This document shows, piece by piece, positions 33,761 to 42,355 of a DNA stretch of 64,000 bases. The DNA comes from Erythrobacter sanguineus (GTDB taxonomy: Bacteria > Pseudomonadota > Alphaproteobacteria > Sphingomonadales > Sphingomonadaceae). A model generated the notes under the pieces. That model was given only the letters and a program-made list of their open reading frames with translations. It did no database searches and had not been told where the DNA came from. Location of the stretch: contig NZ_FRDF01000013.1 in assembly GCF_900143235.1 (NCBI RefSeq), positions 47,721 to 111,720 on the forward strand, in the 5' to 3' direction. How positions within the stretch are numbered: position 1 is the first letter of the stretch; every line of letters begins with the position of its first letter. The translations under genes were made by a program, and so were the position numbers.

Positions 33761-33916
33761 AGGCCGCAAGGGCGACCGCCCGCCCGCAGGCGCCCGGAGC
33801 GAAGCGCAGGAAACCCGCTCTCAAGCACCGCAGCGGTAGGGCAACAACCCGCCCTCAAGTAGCGCAGCGATCGGGCAACAAGGACTCGCCGAGGACGCTC
33901 GCCCGGAGGGCGAGCG
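33761..33916. repeat. repeat B copy 2, tandem 34-bp repeat and hairpin after nusG
   Basis: The block CCGCAAGGGCGACCGCCCGC (33764-33783) is shared with 6793 and 60105. Two imperfect 34-base units follow (33821-33854 and 33855-33888, both containing GCGCAG/ACGCAG-type and GGGCAACAA segments). A hairpin with 9-base arms CGCTCGCCC and GGGCGAGCG around GGA (33896-33916) ends seven bases from the nusG stop and may stabilise or end its transcript. Confidence 0.6.
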
Positions 33917-33922
33917 AAAAAC

Positions 33923-34459
33923 TCATTTCGCCAGTTCGACCTGTTCGAAATCGAGTTCCACCGGGGTTGCACGGCCGAAGATCGACACGCCGACCTTGAC
34001 CTTGGCCTTGTCGAAATCGAGTTCCTCGACGATCCCGTTGAAGCTTGCGAACGGCCCGTCCAGCACCTTGACCGAATCGCCGATCTCGTAATCGACGCTG
34101 ATGTCGCGCTTGGGCGCGGACTGGGCTTCGGCGACACCGCCGAAATAGCGCGAAGCCTCTTTTTCCGAAATCGGCTGCGGCTTGTTGCCTGAACCCAGAA
34201 AGCCGGTGACCTTGGGGGTGTTCTTGACGAGGTGATAGACATCATCGGTCATGTTGAGCTTCGCCAGCACATAGCCGGGCATGAACTTGCGTTCGACCTG
34301 CACCTTCTTGCCGCGCTTGACCTCGGTCACGGTTTCGGTCGGGACCTGCACTTCCTCGACCCCGTCGGACAGGCCGAGCCGGTCGGCCTCGGAAATGATC
34401 GCGTCGCGGACCTTGTTCTCGAAACCCGAATAAGCGTGGATGATGTACCAGCGAGCCAT
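33923..34459 (-). CDS. nusG: transcription termination/antitermination protein NusG
   Basis: NusG binds RNA polymerase, suppresses pausing, and links it to Rho or the ribosome. The 178-residue protein has the NGN domain start MARWYIIHAYSGFENKVRDAI, with PTETVTEVKRGKKVQVERKFMPGYVLAKLNM. The C-terminal KOW domain is IGDSVKVLDGPFASFNGIVEELD, ending in GRATPVELDFEQVELAK. The ATG at 34459 starts the conserved sequence; an in-frame extension back to 34651 would overlap secE. It follows secE by 67 bases. Confidence 0.98.
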   Translation of the reverse strand: MARWYIIHAYSGFENKVRDAIISEADRLGLSDGVEEVQVPTETVTEVKRGKKVQVERKFMPGYVLAKLNMTDDVYHLVKNTPKVTGFLGSGNKPQPISEKEASRYFGGVAEAQSAPKRDISVDYEIGDSVKVLDGPFASFNGIVEELDFDKAKVKVGVSIFGRATPVELDFEQVELAK

Positions 34460-34526
34460 GCGAAATCCTTGCGAAATGACGTCTGGCGGAAGCGGCCGCA
34501 CGGCCATCCCCCGCATGATGGGAAGC

Positions 34527-34757
34527 TTACTTGAGCAGGCCGACCGCGGCGCGCACCGCAGCACCAAAGGCGCTGTCGATGGCGAGGAAAAACAGCGACA
34601 GGATGACCATGAAAATGAACACGAAGATCGCCGTGCGCACCGTTTCTTCACGGGTCGGCCATACGATCTTCGCGGTTTCGGCGCGCACCTGGTTGACGAA
34701 TTCCGCCACCGAGGTCTTGCGCTTCTTTTCTTCGGTCACATTCTTCTGCTCGGCCAT
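34527..34757 (-). CDS. secE: preprotein translocase subunit SecE
   Basis: SecE stabilises SecY in the Sec translocon. The 76-residue product has the minimal single-helix form: EFVNQVRAETAKIVWPTREETVRTA (the amphipathic helix and conserved WPTREET) followed by the membrane helix IFVFIFMVILSLFFLAID. It lies in the usual order tRNA-Trp, secE, nusG, although a plus-strand symporter gene separates it from the tRNA by about 1.9 kb. Confidence 0.97.
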   Translation of the reverse strand: MAEQKNVTEEKKRKTSVAEFVNQVRAETAKIVWPTREETVRTAIFVFIFMVILSLFFLAIDSAFGAAVRAAVGLLK

Positions 34758-35050
34758 CTGAGCCTCGTTCCTTCGGTAGTGCCTGCGTCTTCGCCAGCCG
34801 GCTTTCAGGTAGGGGGCCGCGCCGTCCGGGACAAGGTCGCCGGAGGGGCTGGATGATTGCCGATGTCAGGAAGACGAAGGCTCCTTACGCGGAGGCTGAA
34901 GCAATTGCAAGATCATGCGCGCGCATCACGCCAAGGCAGCAATGCGGAAAAGCGCGCCGACAGGGCTAGGCAAGGCCACATGCGGCCTCTAGCTTGCCCG
35001 GCCTGACACAGATCGGTCGTTCAGGCCGCAATTTCGGGGATCACATCAAA

Positions 35051-36589
35051 ATGGCAGCAGGCAGCACGCTGACGCTGGGAGAACGGCTGGTCGCGCCCGT
35101 CACCAATGTCTCGGACTTCATCTGGGCGGGCACCTGGAACGGGGTCGAACTGCTGCCCTTCCCGCCGATGACGATCATCCTGCTGGGCATCGGACTGTGG
35201 GTGATGATCGGCCTGAGATTTTATCCCATCGTCAAACTGGGCAGCGCCTTTGCCGGATTGTTCACGTCCCGCAAGGGACAGGGCGCGGGCGAAATCAGCC
35301 CGTTCGCTGCGCTTTCGACCGCGCTGTCGGGGCAGGTTGGCACCGGCAATCTGGCGGGCGTCGCCACGGCCATCGCGCTGGGCGGGCCGGGCGCGGTGTT
35401 CTGGATGTGGATCACGGCCCTGTTCGGCATGGCGCTGGCCTTTGCGGAAGGCAGCCTTGCAATCCGTTACCGCGAACGCACCAGCGACGGGGTCTATCGC
35501 GGCGGCCCGATGAGCTACATCATGATGGGCCTTGGCCCCAAGTGGACATGGCTGGCGGTGGTGTTCTGCCTCGGCACGCTGTTTTCGGCGCTGGTCACCG
35601 GCAATTCGATTCAGGCCAACGAAGTCGCCAGCGGTCTCAACGAATTGTTCGGCTGGGAACGCTGGTTTGCAGGCGCGGTGGTTGCGGTTGCGGTGTTCAT
35701 CGTCATCATCGGCGGGATCAAGTCGATCGGCACCGTTGCTGAAAAGGTCATTCCCTTCATGGCGGCGACCTATATCGTCATGGCGTTGGCGGCGCTGATC
35801 CTGAACTTCGGCGATCTGCCGGAGACTTTCGGACGCATCTTTGCCGGGGCCTTCAATTTCCAGAGCGCCAGCGGCGGGTTTGCCGGGGCCGCGTTGATCC
35901 TTGCGATCAGAGCCGGGGTGGCGCGCGGGCTGTTCTCGAACGAGGCGGGGCAAGGCTCGACCGCGATGGCCCATGCCGTTGCCCAGACCGACGATCCCGA
36001 ACTGCAGGGCCGCATGGCGATGATGGGCACCTTCATCGATACCATCGTGATCTGCACCATGACCGCGCTGGTGATCCTGACCGTGCAGGGCGATTTCACC
36101 TATCAGGGGCAGGCGGTCGAACACGTGTGGCAGTCCGATCTGGGCACCACCGGGATGAGCGGGTTCGTCACCACCTCGGGCGCGTTTGCTGCGGCTTTCC
36201 CCTTCCCGGTCGCGGGTATCCCGCTGGGCACGCTGGTGGCATCGGTGGCGCTGATCCTGTTCGTGTTCACCACCCTGCTGACGTGGAGCTATTACGGCGA
36301 ACGGGCGATCACCTTCCTGTATGACCGCATCCCGGGCGCAACCCGCCGCGGCGAGAAGCTGCTGCATATCGGCTGGCGCGTGTTGTGGTGCGTGGCGATC
36401 TATGTCGGGGCAACGCAGCCTTCGCAGCTGGTCTGGCGGCTGGGCGACATCTCCAACGCGGCGATGGCGCTGCCCAACCTGCTGGCGCTGCTGATGCTGT
36501 CAGGTGTGGTCTTCGCACTGGCGCGGGGCGACCGCACAGCCGGCAAAGACCACACCGCCGACACACCCGAAGAGCCGGAGGAATACTGA
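35051..36589 (+). CDS. alanine/sodium symporter family (AGCS) transporter
   Basis: The 512-residue inner-membrane protein has about ten helices and the AGCS signatures ALSTALSGQVGTGNLAGVATAIALGGPGAVFWMW and LFSNEAGQGSTAMAHAVAQT. The family imports alanine or glycine with sodium or protons. The ATG at 35051 (with GGGGA upstream) is preferred; a TTG at 34994 would add 19 residues. It interrupts the usual tRNA-Trp/secE neighbourhood on the opposite strand. The 293 bases upstream show no other gene. Confidence 0.92.
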   Translation: MAAGSTLTLGERLVAPVTNVSDFIWAGTWNGVELLPFPPMTIILLGIGLWVMIGLRFYPIVKLGSAFAGLFTSRKGQGAGEISPFAALSTALSGQVGTGNLAGVATAIALGGPGAVFWMWITALFGMALAFAEGSLAIRYRERTSDGVYRGGPMSYIMMGLGPKWTWLAVVFCLGTLFSALVTGNSIQANEVASGLNELFGWERWFAGAVVAVAVFIVIIGGIKSIGTVAEKVIPFMAATYIVMALAALILNFGDLPETFGRIFAGAFNFQSASGGFAGAALILAIRAGVARGLFSNEAGQGSTAMAHAVAQTDDPELQGRMAMMGTFIDTIVICTMTALVILTVQGDFTYQGQAVEHVWQSDLGTTGMSGFVTTSGAFAAAFPFPVAGIPLGTLVASVALILFVFTTLLTWSYYGERAITFLYDRIPGATRRGEKLLHIGWRVLWCVAIYVGATQPSQLVWRLGDISNAAMALPNLLALLMLSGVVFALARGDRTAGKDHTADTPEEPEEY

Positions 36590-36616
36590 CGAGGTCGGAG
36601 GGAAATCCGACGCGCC

Positions 36617-36692
36617 TGGCAGGGGTGACAGGATTCGAACCCGTGGCCCTCGGTTTTGGAGACCGATGCTCTACCAGCTGAGCTACACCCCT
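36617..36692 (-). tRNA. tRNA-Trp(CCA)
   Basis: The cloverleaf is complete on minus: acceptor AGGGGTG pairs with CACCCCT, the D arm has GCTCAGCTGGTAGAGC, and the anticodon loop is CTCCAAA with anticodon CCA. The T arm is GGGTTCGAATCC, the discriminator is G, and CCA is encoded (36617-36619). It lies upstream of secE, as in many bacteria. Confidence 0.97.
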
Positions 36693-36787
36693 GCAGCGCG
36701 TTGGAGCGGTGCCCTTTATCGAAGGCTCCCGGGATAGGCAATCCTCTTTGCCTCAATCGCCCGCTGCGTGTATTCTGCGTGGCAGCC

Positions 36788-37540
36788 ATGCACTCTCCCT
36801 TGCGCCCCCCGATCCCAGTCGAGACCCTTTTGCTTGCCTATCGCAGCGGGATTTTCCCGATGGCCGACCGGCGCGAGGATACCGAGGTGTTCTGGGTCGA
36901 ACCGCGCGAGCGGGCGATTCTGCCGCTTGATGGCCTGCATCTGTCCAAATCCCTGCGCAAGGTGCTGCGCGCCGACCGCATCACGGTCACGGTCGATCGC
37001 GCCTTCGAACAGGTGATCCGCGCCTGCGCCGACCCGCGCGAGGATCATCCCGAAACCTGGATCAGCGAACGCATCGTCCACAGCTATGTCGGCCTGCACC
37101 GCGCCGGGCATGCCCATTCGGCCGAATGCTGGCTGGAGGGCGATGACGGCGCCCGCGCGCTGGTCGGCGGGCTCTATGGTGTCAGCTTCGACCGGGTATT
37201 CTGCGGCGAGAGCATGTTTTCGCGCGTTCCCAATGCCAGCAAGGTCGCGCTGGCGTGGCTGGTGGCGCTGCTGCGACAGGCGGGCTTCGCGCTGCTCGAT
37301 TGTCAGTTCATGACCGAACACCTGCGCAGCATGGGCGCGATCGAGATTCCGCAGCGCGAGTATCGCCGCATGGTGGAATTCGCCCATGGTCGCCCGCGCA
37401 CCAGCATCGGCACGGCGTGGCGCCATTTCAGCGACGGCGCGGCCTATGGCGCGGGTGACGGAGTCGGCGAAGGGGCGGGTGCAGCCGCAGCCGCCTCGCC
37501 CGGCCAGCGGATCGTGCAATCCTTGACCCAGACATCATAG
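36788..37540 (+). CDS. aat: leucyl/phenylalanyl-tRNA-protein transferase
   Basis: The enzyme adds Leu or Phe to proteins with N-terminal Arg or Lys, marking them for ClpS/ClpAP. The 250-residue product has ETLLLAYRSGIFPMADRREDTEVFWVEPRERAILPLDGLHLSKSL, GHAHSAECWLEGDDGARALVGGLYGVSFDRVFCGESMFSR and FALLDCQFMTEHLRSMGAIEIPQREY. The last 40 residues are Gly/Ala-rich (GAGDGVGEGAGAAAAA) and lie in a 97-base overlap with the convergent DUF2155 gene, so the C-terminus is probably dispensable. Confidence 0.95.
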   Translation: MHSPLRPPIPVETLLLAYRSGIFPMADRREDTEVFWVEPRERAILPLDGLHLSKSLRKVLRADRITVTVDRAFEQVIRACADPREDHPETWISERIVHSYVGLHRAGHAHSAECWLEGDDGARALVGGLYGVSFDRVFCGESMFSRVPNASKVALAWLVALLRQAGFALLDCQFMTEHLRSMGAIEIPQREYRRMVEFAHGRPRTSIGTAWRHFSDGAAYGAGDGVGEGAGAAAAASPGQRIVQSLTQTS

Positions 37541-37983
37541 ACCGGGTGTTCGACCACATTGAGGCTGGGCGATTCGCGGAACAGCCAGCCGGAGAAGACG
37601 CGGGCGTGCTGGCCTTGCCCGCGCTCGCGGATATCGACCTGCACAAAGGCGCCTGTTTCCTGCGGCAATTCCCACGGCGCGGTGCGCTCGCAGGCCGACA
37701 GGCGGATGATTACCGGCCCGATCTCGGCGGTTTCACCGGGCTTCAGGGTAATGTCCTGCGAGACATTGTTGCGCTTGTTGAGCAGGCCGAGCGTCGCCAC
37801 CCGCTGATCCATCGGAGTCGCGCCGTCATCATCGGCCTCGCCCGGCGCGGGCGCAGCGGCAGGCGCGGCGGCGGGCTCTGCCTGATCGAGCGGAAGATCG
37901 GCGGCCTCGGGCGCGGCTCCATTGTCGCAGGCCGCGAGAACCAGAGCGCAAGCAAGAGGCGCGGCAAGGCGGGAAAGCCGCAT
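37444..37983 (-). CDS. DUF2155 lipoprotein
   Basis: The 179-residue product has a lipoprotein signal with lipobox LVLAAC and the lipidated Cys at residue 18, an Ala/Pro/Asp-rich linker, and the DUF2155 core: RVATLGLLNKRNNVSQDITLKPGETAEIGPVIIRLSACERTAPWE, FSGWLFRESPSLNVVEHPVYDVWVKDCTI. The family is common in alphaproteobacteria and often stands between aat and the NDUFA12-like gene, as here. The Pro/Ser tail overlaps the aat 3' end. Function unknown. Confidence 0.88.
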   Translation of the reverse strand: MRLSRLAAPLACALVLAACDNGAAPEAADLPLDQAEPAAAPAAAPAPGEADDDGATPMDQRVATLGLLNKRNNVSQDITLKPGETAEIGPVIIRLSACERTAPWELPQETGAFVQVDIRERGQGQHARVFSGWLFRESPSLNVVEHPVYDVWVKDCTIRWPGEAAAAAPAPSPTPSPAP

Positions 37984-37991
37984 CGCGCGCC

Positions 37992-38420
37992 TCAGCCTTC
38001 GGTGCCGCCAGGACTCCACGCCTCGTAATCGCCCACCGCACGGGCGCGCTTGCCGCCGCGCTCCAACGCGCCTTGCGGGAAATAGGCCTGTGCGGTGCCG
38101 GTGGCGTTGGGGGTGTAATCCACTTCCCACACCTTGGCCGGCGGCAGGTGGCTTTCGGGCACGTCATCATAGGTGCCGTGCAGCCAGCCGTGCCATTCGG
38201 ACGGCACGCGGCTGGCATCATTGGCGCCGGCATACATCACCCAGCGCTTTTCCCGCTGGGTGTAGGAGCCGGTGTTCGGCCCGCCTCGCCCTTTCGCGCG
38301 GTAATATTTGTTGCCCGCCGCATCCGTGCCGACATGTTCGCCGCCTGCGCGGCTGGCCCACAGGTGCGTGCCGATGGTGGCACCGTCCCACCAGGTGAAA
38401 ATTTTGCCGAGGATTCCCAT
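37992..38420 (-). CDS. NDUFA12-like NADH:ubiquinone oxidoreductase accessory subunit
   Basis: The 142-residue product begins MGILGKIFTWWDGATIGTHLWASRAGGEHVGTDAAGNKYYR and has KRWVMYAGANDASRVPSEWHGWLHGTYDDVP, the conserved NDUFA12 (B17.2) pattern. In alphaproteobacteria this protein is a supernumerary subunit of complex I at the inner membrane. It lies eight bases upstream of the DUF2155 gene on the same strand; the two are likely cotranscribed. Confidence 0.92.
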   Translation of the reverse strand: MGILGKIFTWWDGATIGTHLWASRAGGEHVGTDAAGNKYYRAKGRGGPNTGSYTQREKRWVMYAGANDASRVPSEWHGWLHGTYDDVPESHLPPAKVWEVDYTPNATGTAQAYFPQGALERGGKRARAVGDYEAWSPGGTEG

Positions 38421-38562
38421 AGTCCCCGCGCCTAGCGGAATAGCAGGCGTGCGCCAATATGGATTGTGCGGAGGTTGTTGTTTGCGCGCCCGCCCCCGCA
38501 GGCACATCCTCGGCGCTGTTGCTCCGCTCCGCTCCGGGCACCTTCAGGGCAAGCGAAGCTGA

Positions 38563-38634
38563 ACGGCCGCAGGCCGGACACCCGACATTCGGGCGCATGA
38601 GCGAGGATTTCGCAGCCCGGATGGGCTGCGGAAC
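38563..38634. repeat. repeat B-type hairpin abutting the DUF192 stop
   Basis: The hairpin has arms CGCAGCCC and GGGCTGCG around GGAT (38611-38630) within the context GCGAGGATTT...GAAC, shared with copies at 6840 and 60152. It ends four bases from the DUF192 stop and may act as its 3' end structure. The rest of the spacer 38421-38634 holds no gene. Confidence 0.6.
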
Positions 38635-39162
38635 TCAAGGTATCTCCCAAATCACCCGGTCGCCCGGCATGATCCCCAATTCCTTCGCCCGGCCCGCGCG
38701 CAGTTCCAGCACGGCAGTGGCAAACCCGACCGAACGCACCGGCGCCAGCGAATAGGGGACGGTATCGGCCTCGATATTGCTGATCCGTCCATCAGTGCCG
38801 ATGAAGATGATGTCGAGCGACAGCGGCGTGTTCTTCATCCAGAAACTGCGCGGCTGCGGCGGGTCGGAGGGAAACAGCATTCCCTCGTCATCGCCCAGTT
38901 CCTCGCGGAACATCAGCCCGCGCGCCTGGGCAGCCTCGCTCGCGGCCAGTTCGACCCGGAAGGGCAGGCGCTGGCCATCGCGCACCACCACCACATCGAT
39001 CACCTCCAGCCCCGACAGCGGATGACGCGTGATCCCGTCCTCGCCGCGCACCGGTGCATCGCTGATCGGCGCATCGGGCACCTGCGCCCGCGCCGTCGCC
39101 CCTTCGCCCGGCGAACACGCCGTCAGGGCCGCCATGCCCGCCACCAGCCAAAACCTTACCAT
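38635..39162 (-). CDS. DUF192 family secreted protein
   Basis: The 175-residue product has an N-terminal lipoprotein-like signal (MVRFWLVAGMAALTAC, Cys16) and the DUF192 core: FRVELAASEAAQARGLMFREELGDDEGMLFPSDPPQPRSFWMKNTPLSLDIIFIGTDGRI and VGFATAVLELRAGRAKELGIMPGDRVIWEIP. The family is widespread in bacteria and archaea without a known role. It overlaps the recX stop region by seven bases, so both lie on one transcript. Confidence 0.9.
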   Translation of the reverse strand: MVRFWLVAGMAALTACSPGEGATARAQVPDAPISDAPVRGEDGITRHPLSGLEVIDVVVVRDGQRLPFRVELAASEAAQARGLMFREELGDDEGMLFPSDPPQPRSFWMKNTPLSLDIIFIGTDGRISNIEADTVPYSLAPVRSVGFATAVLELRAGRAKELGIMPGDRVIWEIP

Positions 39163-39797
39163 GATCCCTCGTTTCCTTCCCCGTCGCCGGCTTCATCGAG
39201 CCACGCGTCCACTTCCGCCGTGCCAGCTGCATCGAGGATGAACCGGACATGGTCGTAATCGTGGCCCGCGCGCAGCATTGCTGCAACGGCTTTTTCGCGG
39301 GCCTTGCGGATGGCCAGCGGATCGGCCCCGTCCTTGCCGCCGGTGCCATAGGGGCCAAGCCGCCGTTTCTGCGCCATCAGGATCGCCGCGCGGCGGCGCG
39401 CGGCCTCATCCGGCGCGATGTCTGCACGGATGGTTTCATCCACGCCCGCTGCCCACAGCGCCTGTTCGACCCGCCGCGCGCCATAGCCGCGCGCGCCCAG
39501 ATCGCGTGCGCGCATGCGGGCATAGGCGGCATCATCGACATAGCCGAGGTCGACAAGCCGGGCGACCAGCGCGGGAATATCGATCCGCGCTTCGCGCCCA
39601 TCGGCATCGGCGGCGATCCCGCGTTCCCTGAGCTTGCGCGCGAGATAGGCCTCCAGCCGCGCCCCGGTGCTGGCAAAACGCGCGGCATAGGACAAGGCAA
39701 GGTCGCGCAACTCCGCCTCGCCAAGCGGCGGCTTGGCCCGTTTGCGCCCGCCGGCATCACGACCGCGGGATGACGAATTCCCTTTACCTGAAACCAT
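39156..39797 (-). CDS. recX: regulatory protein RecX
   Basis: RecX inhibits RecA filament growth. The 213-residue product starts with a basic, poorly conserved region. It then shows the three-helix repeats: ELRDLALSYAARFASTGARLEAYLARKLRERG, ARLVDLGYVDDAAYARMRARDLGARGYGARRVEQAL and a last repeat ending DYDHVRFILDAAG. Similarity of RecX members is low, so the symbol rests on the repeat pattern and length. recA is not next to it. Confidence 0.85.
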   Translation of the reverse strand: MVSGKGNSSSRGRDAGGRKRAKPPLGEAELRDLALSYAARFASTGARLEAYLARKLRERGIAADADGREARIDIPALVARLVDLGYVDDAAYARMRARDLGARGYGARRVEQALWAAGVDETIRADIAPDEAARRRAAILMAQKRRLGPYGTGGKDGADPLAIRKAREKAVAAMLRAGHDYDHVRFILDAAGTAEVDAWLDEAGDGEGNEGSW

Positions 39798-39939
39798 TTC
39801 GCCTTATTCGTGCCACTTTCCTTATCAAATGCGGAAAACTGGGCTAAGCCGGACTATGCCCGGCACAACGGGGTTATGCCAGAGCGCAGCAGGAGACTTC
39901 CTTCAAAAGCGCCGCAACTGACGGGTATCGCTAGTAACT

Positions 39940-41691
39940 ATGACCGACGCCGCTTTGACGCCGACGCCGAATGATTGCGACCTGCCGCGAATCCGCGCGC
40001 AGTTTGCGACCTTCAATGATGCGATCGACTATGCCGCCAGAAGCCGCAAGGGCCTTAATTTTCACGACATGCGCGGCGAATTGGCGCGGGTCTATCCCTA
40101 TGCCGAAATGCGCGAGGATGCGCTGGCGATGGCGCGCCGTCTGGTCGCCTCCGGGATCGGCAAGGATGATCGTGTTGCCCTGATCGCGGAGACCGGGGCC
40201 GACTTTGCCGCGCTGTTCTGTGCCTGCGTCTATGCCGGGGCATGGCCGGTGCCGCTGCCGCTGCCGACCACCTTCGGCGGCAAGGAAAGCTATATTGATC
40301 AGCTGGCGGTGCAGCTGTTGAGCTCGGATCCCACGATCCTGCTCTACCCGGCCGAAATCACCGAAATGGCCGAAGCGGCTGCCGCACGGCAGGGTTGCGC
40401 AGCGCAAAGCTGGCAGGATTTCGCCCAAGGGCCAGCGCCCGATTGCGTCCTGCCTACCGCCAGCCCGGACGATATCTGCTACCTGCAATATTCCAGCGGA
40501 TCGACCCGATTCCCCACGGGGGTGGCGGTGACGCACCGCGCGCTGCTGCACAACCTGTTTGGCCATTCGACCACGATGAATCTGGGCGCAAATGACCGCT
40601 GCGTCAGCTGGCTGCCGTGGTATCACGACATGGGTCTGGTCGGCTGCTTCCTGTCGCTGATCGCCAATCAGGTGTCGGGCGACTATCTGAAACCCGATGC
40701 CTTTGCGCGCCGCCCGCTGGCGTGGCTGGACGTGATCAGCCGCAATCCGGGCAACACGCTGTCCTATTCGCCGACCTTCGGATATGACATCTGCGCGCGC
40801 CGCATCTCCAGCCAGAGCAATGTGGCGGAACGCTTCGATCTGTCGCGCTGGCGGATCGCGGGCAACGGCGCGGACATGATCCGCCCGGACGTGATGCAGA
40901 ACTTCGTCAACGCCTTTGCCGATGCCGGGTTCAAGGCCTCGTCCTTCACCCCGTCCTATGGCCTTGCCGAGGCGGTTCTGGCGGTAACGGTGATGCCGCC
41001 GGGCGAAGGCATAAGGGTCGAACTGGTCGAGGAAGAACGCCTCTCGGGCGCGCCGCGCGACCTGTCGCGCCCGGCCCGCTACCGCGCCATCGTGAACTGC
41101 GGCAAGGCGCTGCCCGACATGGAAGTCGCCATTCGCGGAGAAGACGGCCACAGCCGCACCGATCACCAGATCGGCAAGGTGTGGTGCCGCGGCCCCAGCG
41201 TGATGCATTCCTATTTCCGCAACGAAGACGCGACCGCCGACTGCCTTGTCCCCGGCGAGGATGGCAATGGCGCCTGGCTCGACACCGGGGACATGGGCTA
41301 TACCGCCAATGGCTATCTGTTCATCGTCGGGCGGGCGAAGGACATGATCATCATCAACGGCAAGAACCACTGGCCGCAGGATATCGAATGGGCGGTGGAG
41401 CAATTGCCCGGCTTCAACCATGGCGACATCGCCGCCTTCTCGATCGAGATGGAAAACGGCGAGGAAGCGCCAGCCGTGCTCGTCCATTGCCGCGTGTCCG
41501 ATCCGGTCGAGCGGGTGAAACTGCGCGAACAGATCGCCGACAAGGTGCGTTCGGTCACCGGCATGAGCTGCATCGTCGAACTCGTCCCGCCGCGCACCCT
41601 GCCGCGCACCTCGTCGGGCAAGCTCAGCCGCGCCAAGGCCAAGAAGCTGTATCTGGCAGGCGAGATCGTCCCGATTTCGCTGGCGGCCTAG
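39940..41691 (+). CDS. fatty-acyl-AMP ligase (FAAL-like)
   Basis: The 583-residue product is an adenylate-forming enzyme that should activate a long-chain fatty acid as acyl-AMP. It shows YLQYSSGSTRFPTGVAVTHRALLHN (P-loop-like motif), LPWYHDMGLVGCFL, SYGLAEAVLAVT, WLDTGDMGYTANGYLFIVGRAKDMIIINGKNHWPQDIE and RTSSGKLSRAKAKKLYL with the catalytic Lys. The PWYHDMGL segment is typical of FAALs rather than acyl-CoA ligases. Such enzymes normally hand acyl-AMP to a carrier protein; no carrier or polyketide synthase is adjacent. Confidence 0.88.
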   Translation: MTDAALTPTPNDCDLPRIRAQFATFNDAIDYAARSRKGLNFHDMRGELARVYPYAEMREDALAMARRLVASGIGKDDRVALIAETGADFAALFCACVYAGAWPVPLPLPTTFGGKESYIDQLAVQLLSSDPTILLYPAEITEMAEAAAARQGCAAQSWQDFAQGPAPDCVLPTASPDDICYLQYSSGSTRFPTGVAVTHRALLHNLFGHSTTMNLGANDRCVSWLPWYHDMGLVGCFLSLIANQVSGDYLKPDAFARRPLAWLDVISRNPGNTLSYSPTFGYDICARRISSQSNVAERFDLSRWRIAGNGADMIRPDVMQNFVNAFADAGFKASSFTPSYGLAEAVLAVTVMPPGEGIRVELVEEERLSGAPRDLSRPARYRAIVNCGKALPDMEVAIRGEDGHSRTDHQIGKVWCRGPSVMHSYFRNEDATADCLVPGEDGNGAWLDTGDMGYTANGYLFIVGRAKDMIIINGKNHWPQDIEWAVEQLPGFNHGDIAAFSIEMENGEEAPAVLVHCRVSDPVERVKLREQIADKVRSVTGMSCIVELVPPRTLPRTSSGKLSRAKAKKLYLAGEIVPISLAA

Positions 41692-41840
41692 AGCGCGGCA
41701 AGACCGCAGTTCCCCAGCAAGCCAAGCCACGCCTGGGCGATAAGCTCTCGCGTTGACGCATAAGCAGCCGGATAGTCAGCTTTTGGCGAAACGCCTTGAG
41801 CTAGGGGATGACCGGTGTTGGGTGGCTTTCTGCCCTTTTC

Positions 41841-42250
41841 GTCATCCCAGCGAAAGCTGGGATCGCTGGCGGTCAGTGGATCTGCGCGAAAAGGTCACCC
41901 CATTCAGGGTTGCTCTTTTCAATCTGCTCGATCTTCCATGCGCGCTTCCATGCCTTCATCGCTTTTTCTCGGGCGATGGCGGCCACGATCTCGGCATGAG
42001 GCTACGCGTAGACCAGTCGGTCAAGGCCATAACGACGGCAGAAGGCGGAACCCTTGCTTTGCTTGTGTTGCATGATCCGCGCGGGCAGATCGGCGGTGAC
42101 GCCGATATACAGCACGCCGCCGCGTTTGTTGGTCATGATGTAGACCCAGCCGCCCATTGCCGTGAGCTAGCACGAGGGCCAGAGCGATCCCAGCTTTCGC
42201 TGGGATGACGGTAAAGTCCGTTCCGGGGTCGATAGCTGAATGGCAGCTTT
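41841..42250 (-). mobile_element. GIY-YIG unit copy 2, bounded by inverted GAAA-loop palindromes
   Basis: This unit has the same design as 3636-4046 in opposite orientation. Terminal palindromes lie at 41841-41867 and 42183-42209, and the conserved outer flank continues to about 42250 (TTCCGGGGTCGATAGCTGAA). It lies in the spacer between the fatty-acyl-AMP ligase and DUF389 genes (41692-42355), which contains no other gene. The two inner frames differ at about 13 of 285 bases by my count. Confidence 0.75.
41873..42157 (-). pseudogene. GIY-YIG endonuclease with internal stop
   Basis: The frame starts intact with MGGWVYIMTNKRGGVLYIG, so both halves of the GIY-YIG motif are present, and continues through the CRRYGLDRL helix. 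Codon 52 is TAG (42004-42002), where the sister copy has GAG. After the stop the frame is open for 42 more residues, including AREKAMKAW with the presumed catalytic Glu and NPEW. The expected product is a 51-residue fragment without the catalytic Glu, so the gene should be inactive unless the stop is read through. Confidence 0.85.
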
Positions 42251-42355
42251 TTTAGAGGACGCAGCTAAGCAGACGCTGCTTCTTGCCCTGCCCGATCCAG
42301 CTTGAACATTGGTCCATGCGGCGACCGGCAACCTGCATCGGATCCCGTGACCGGC

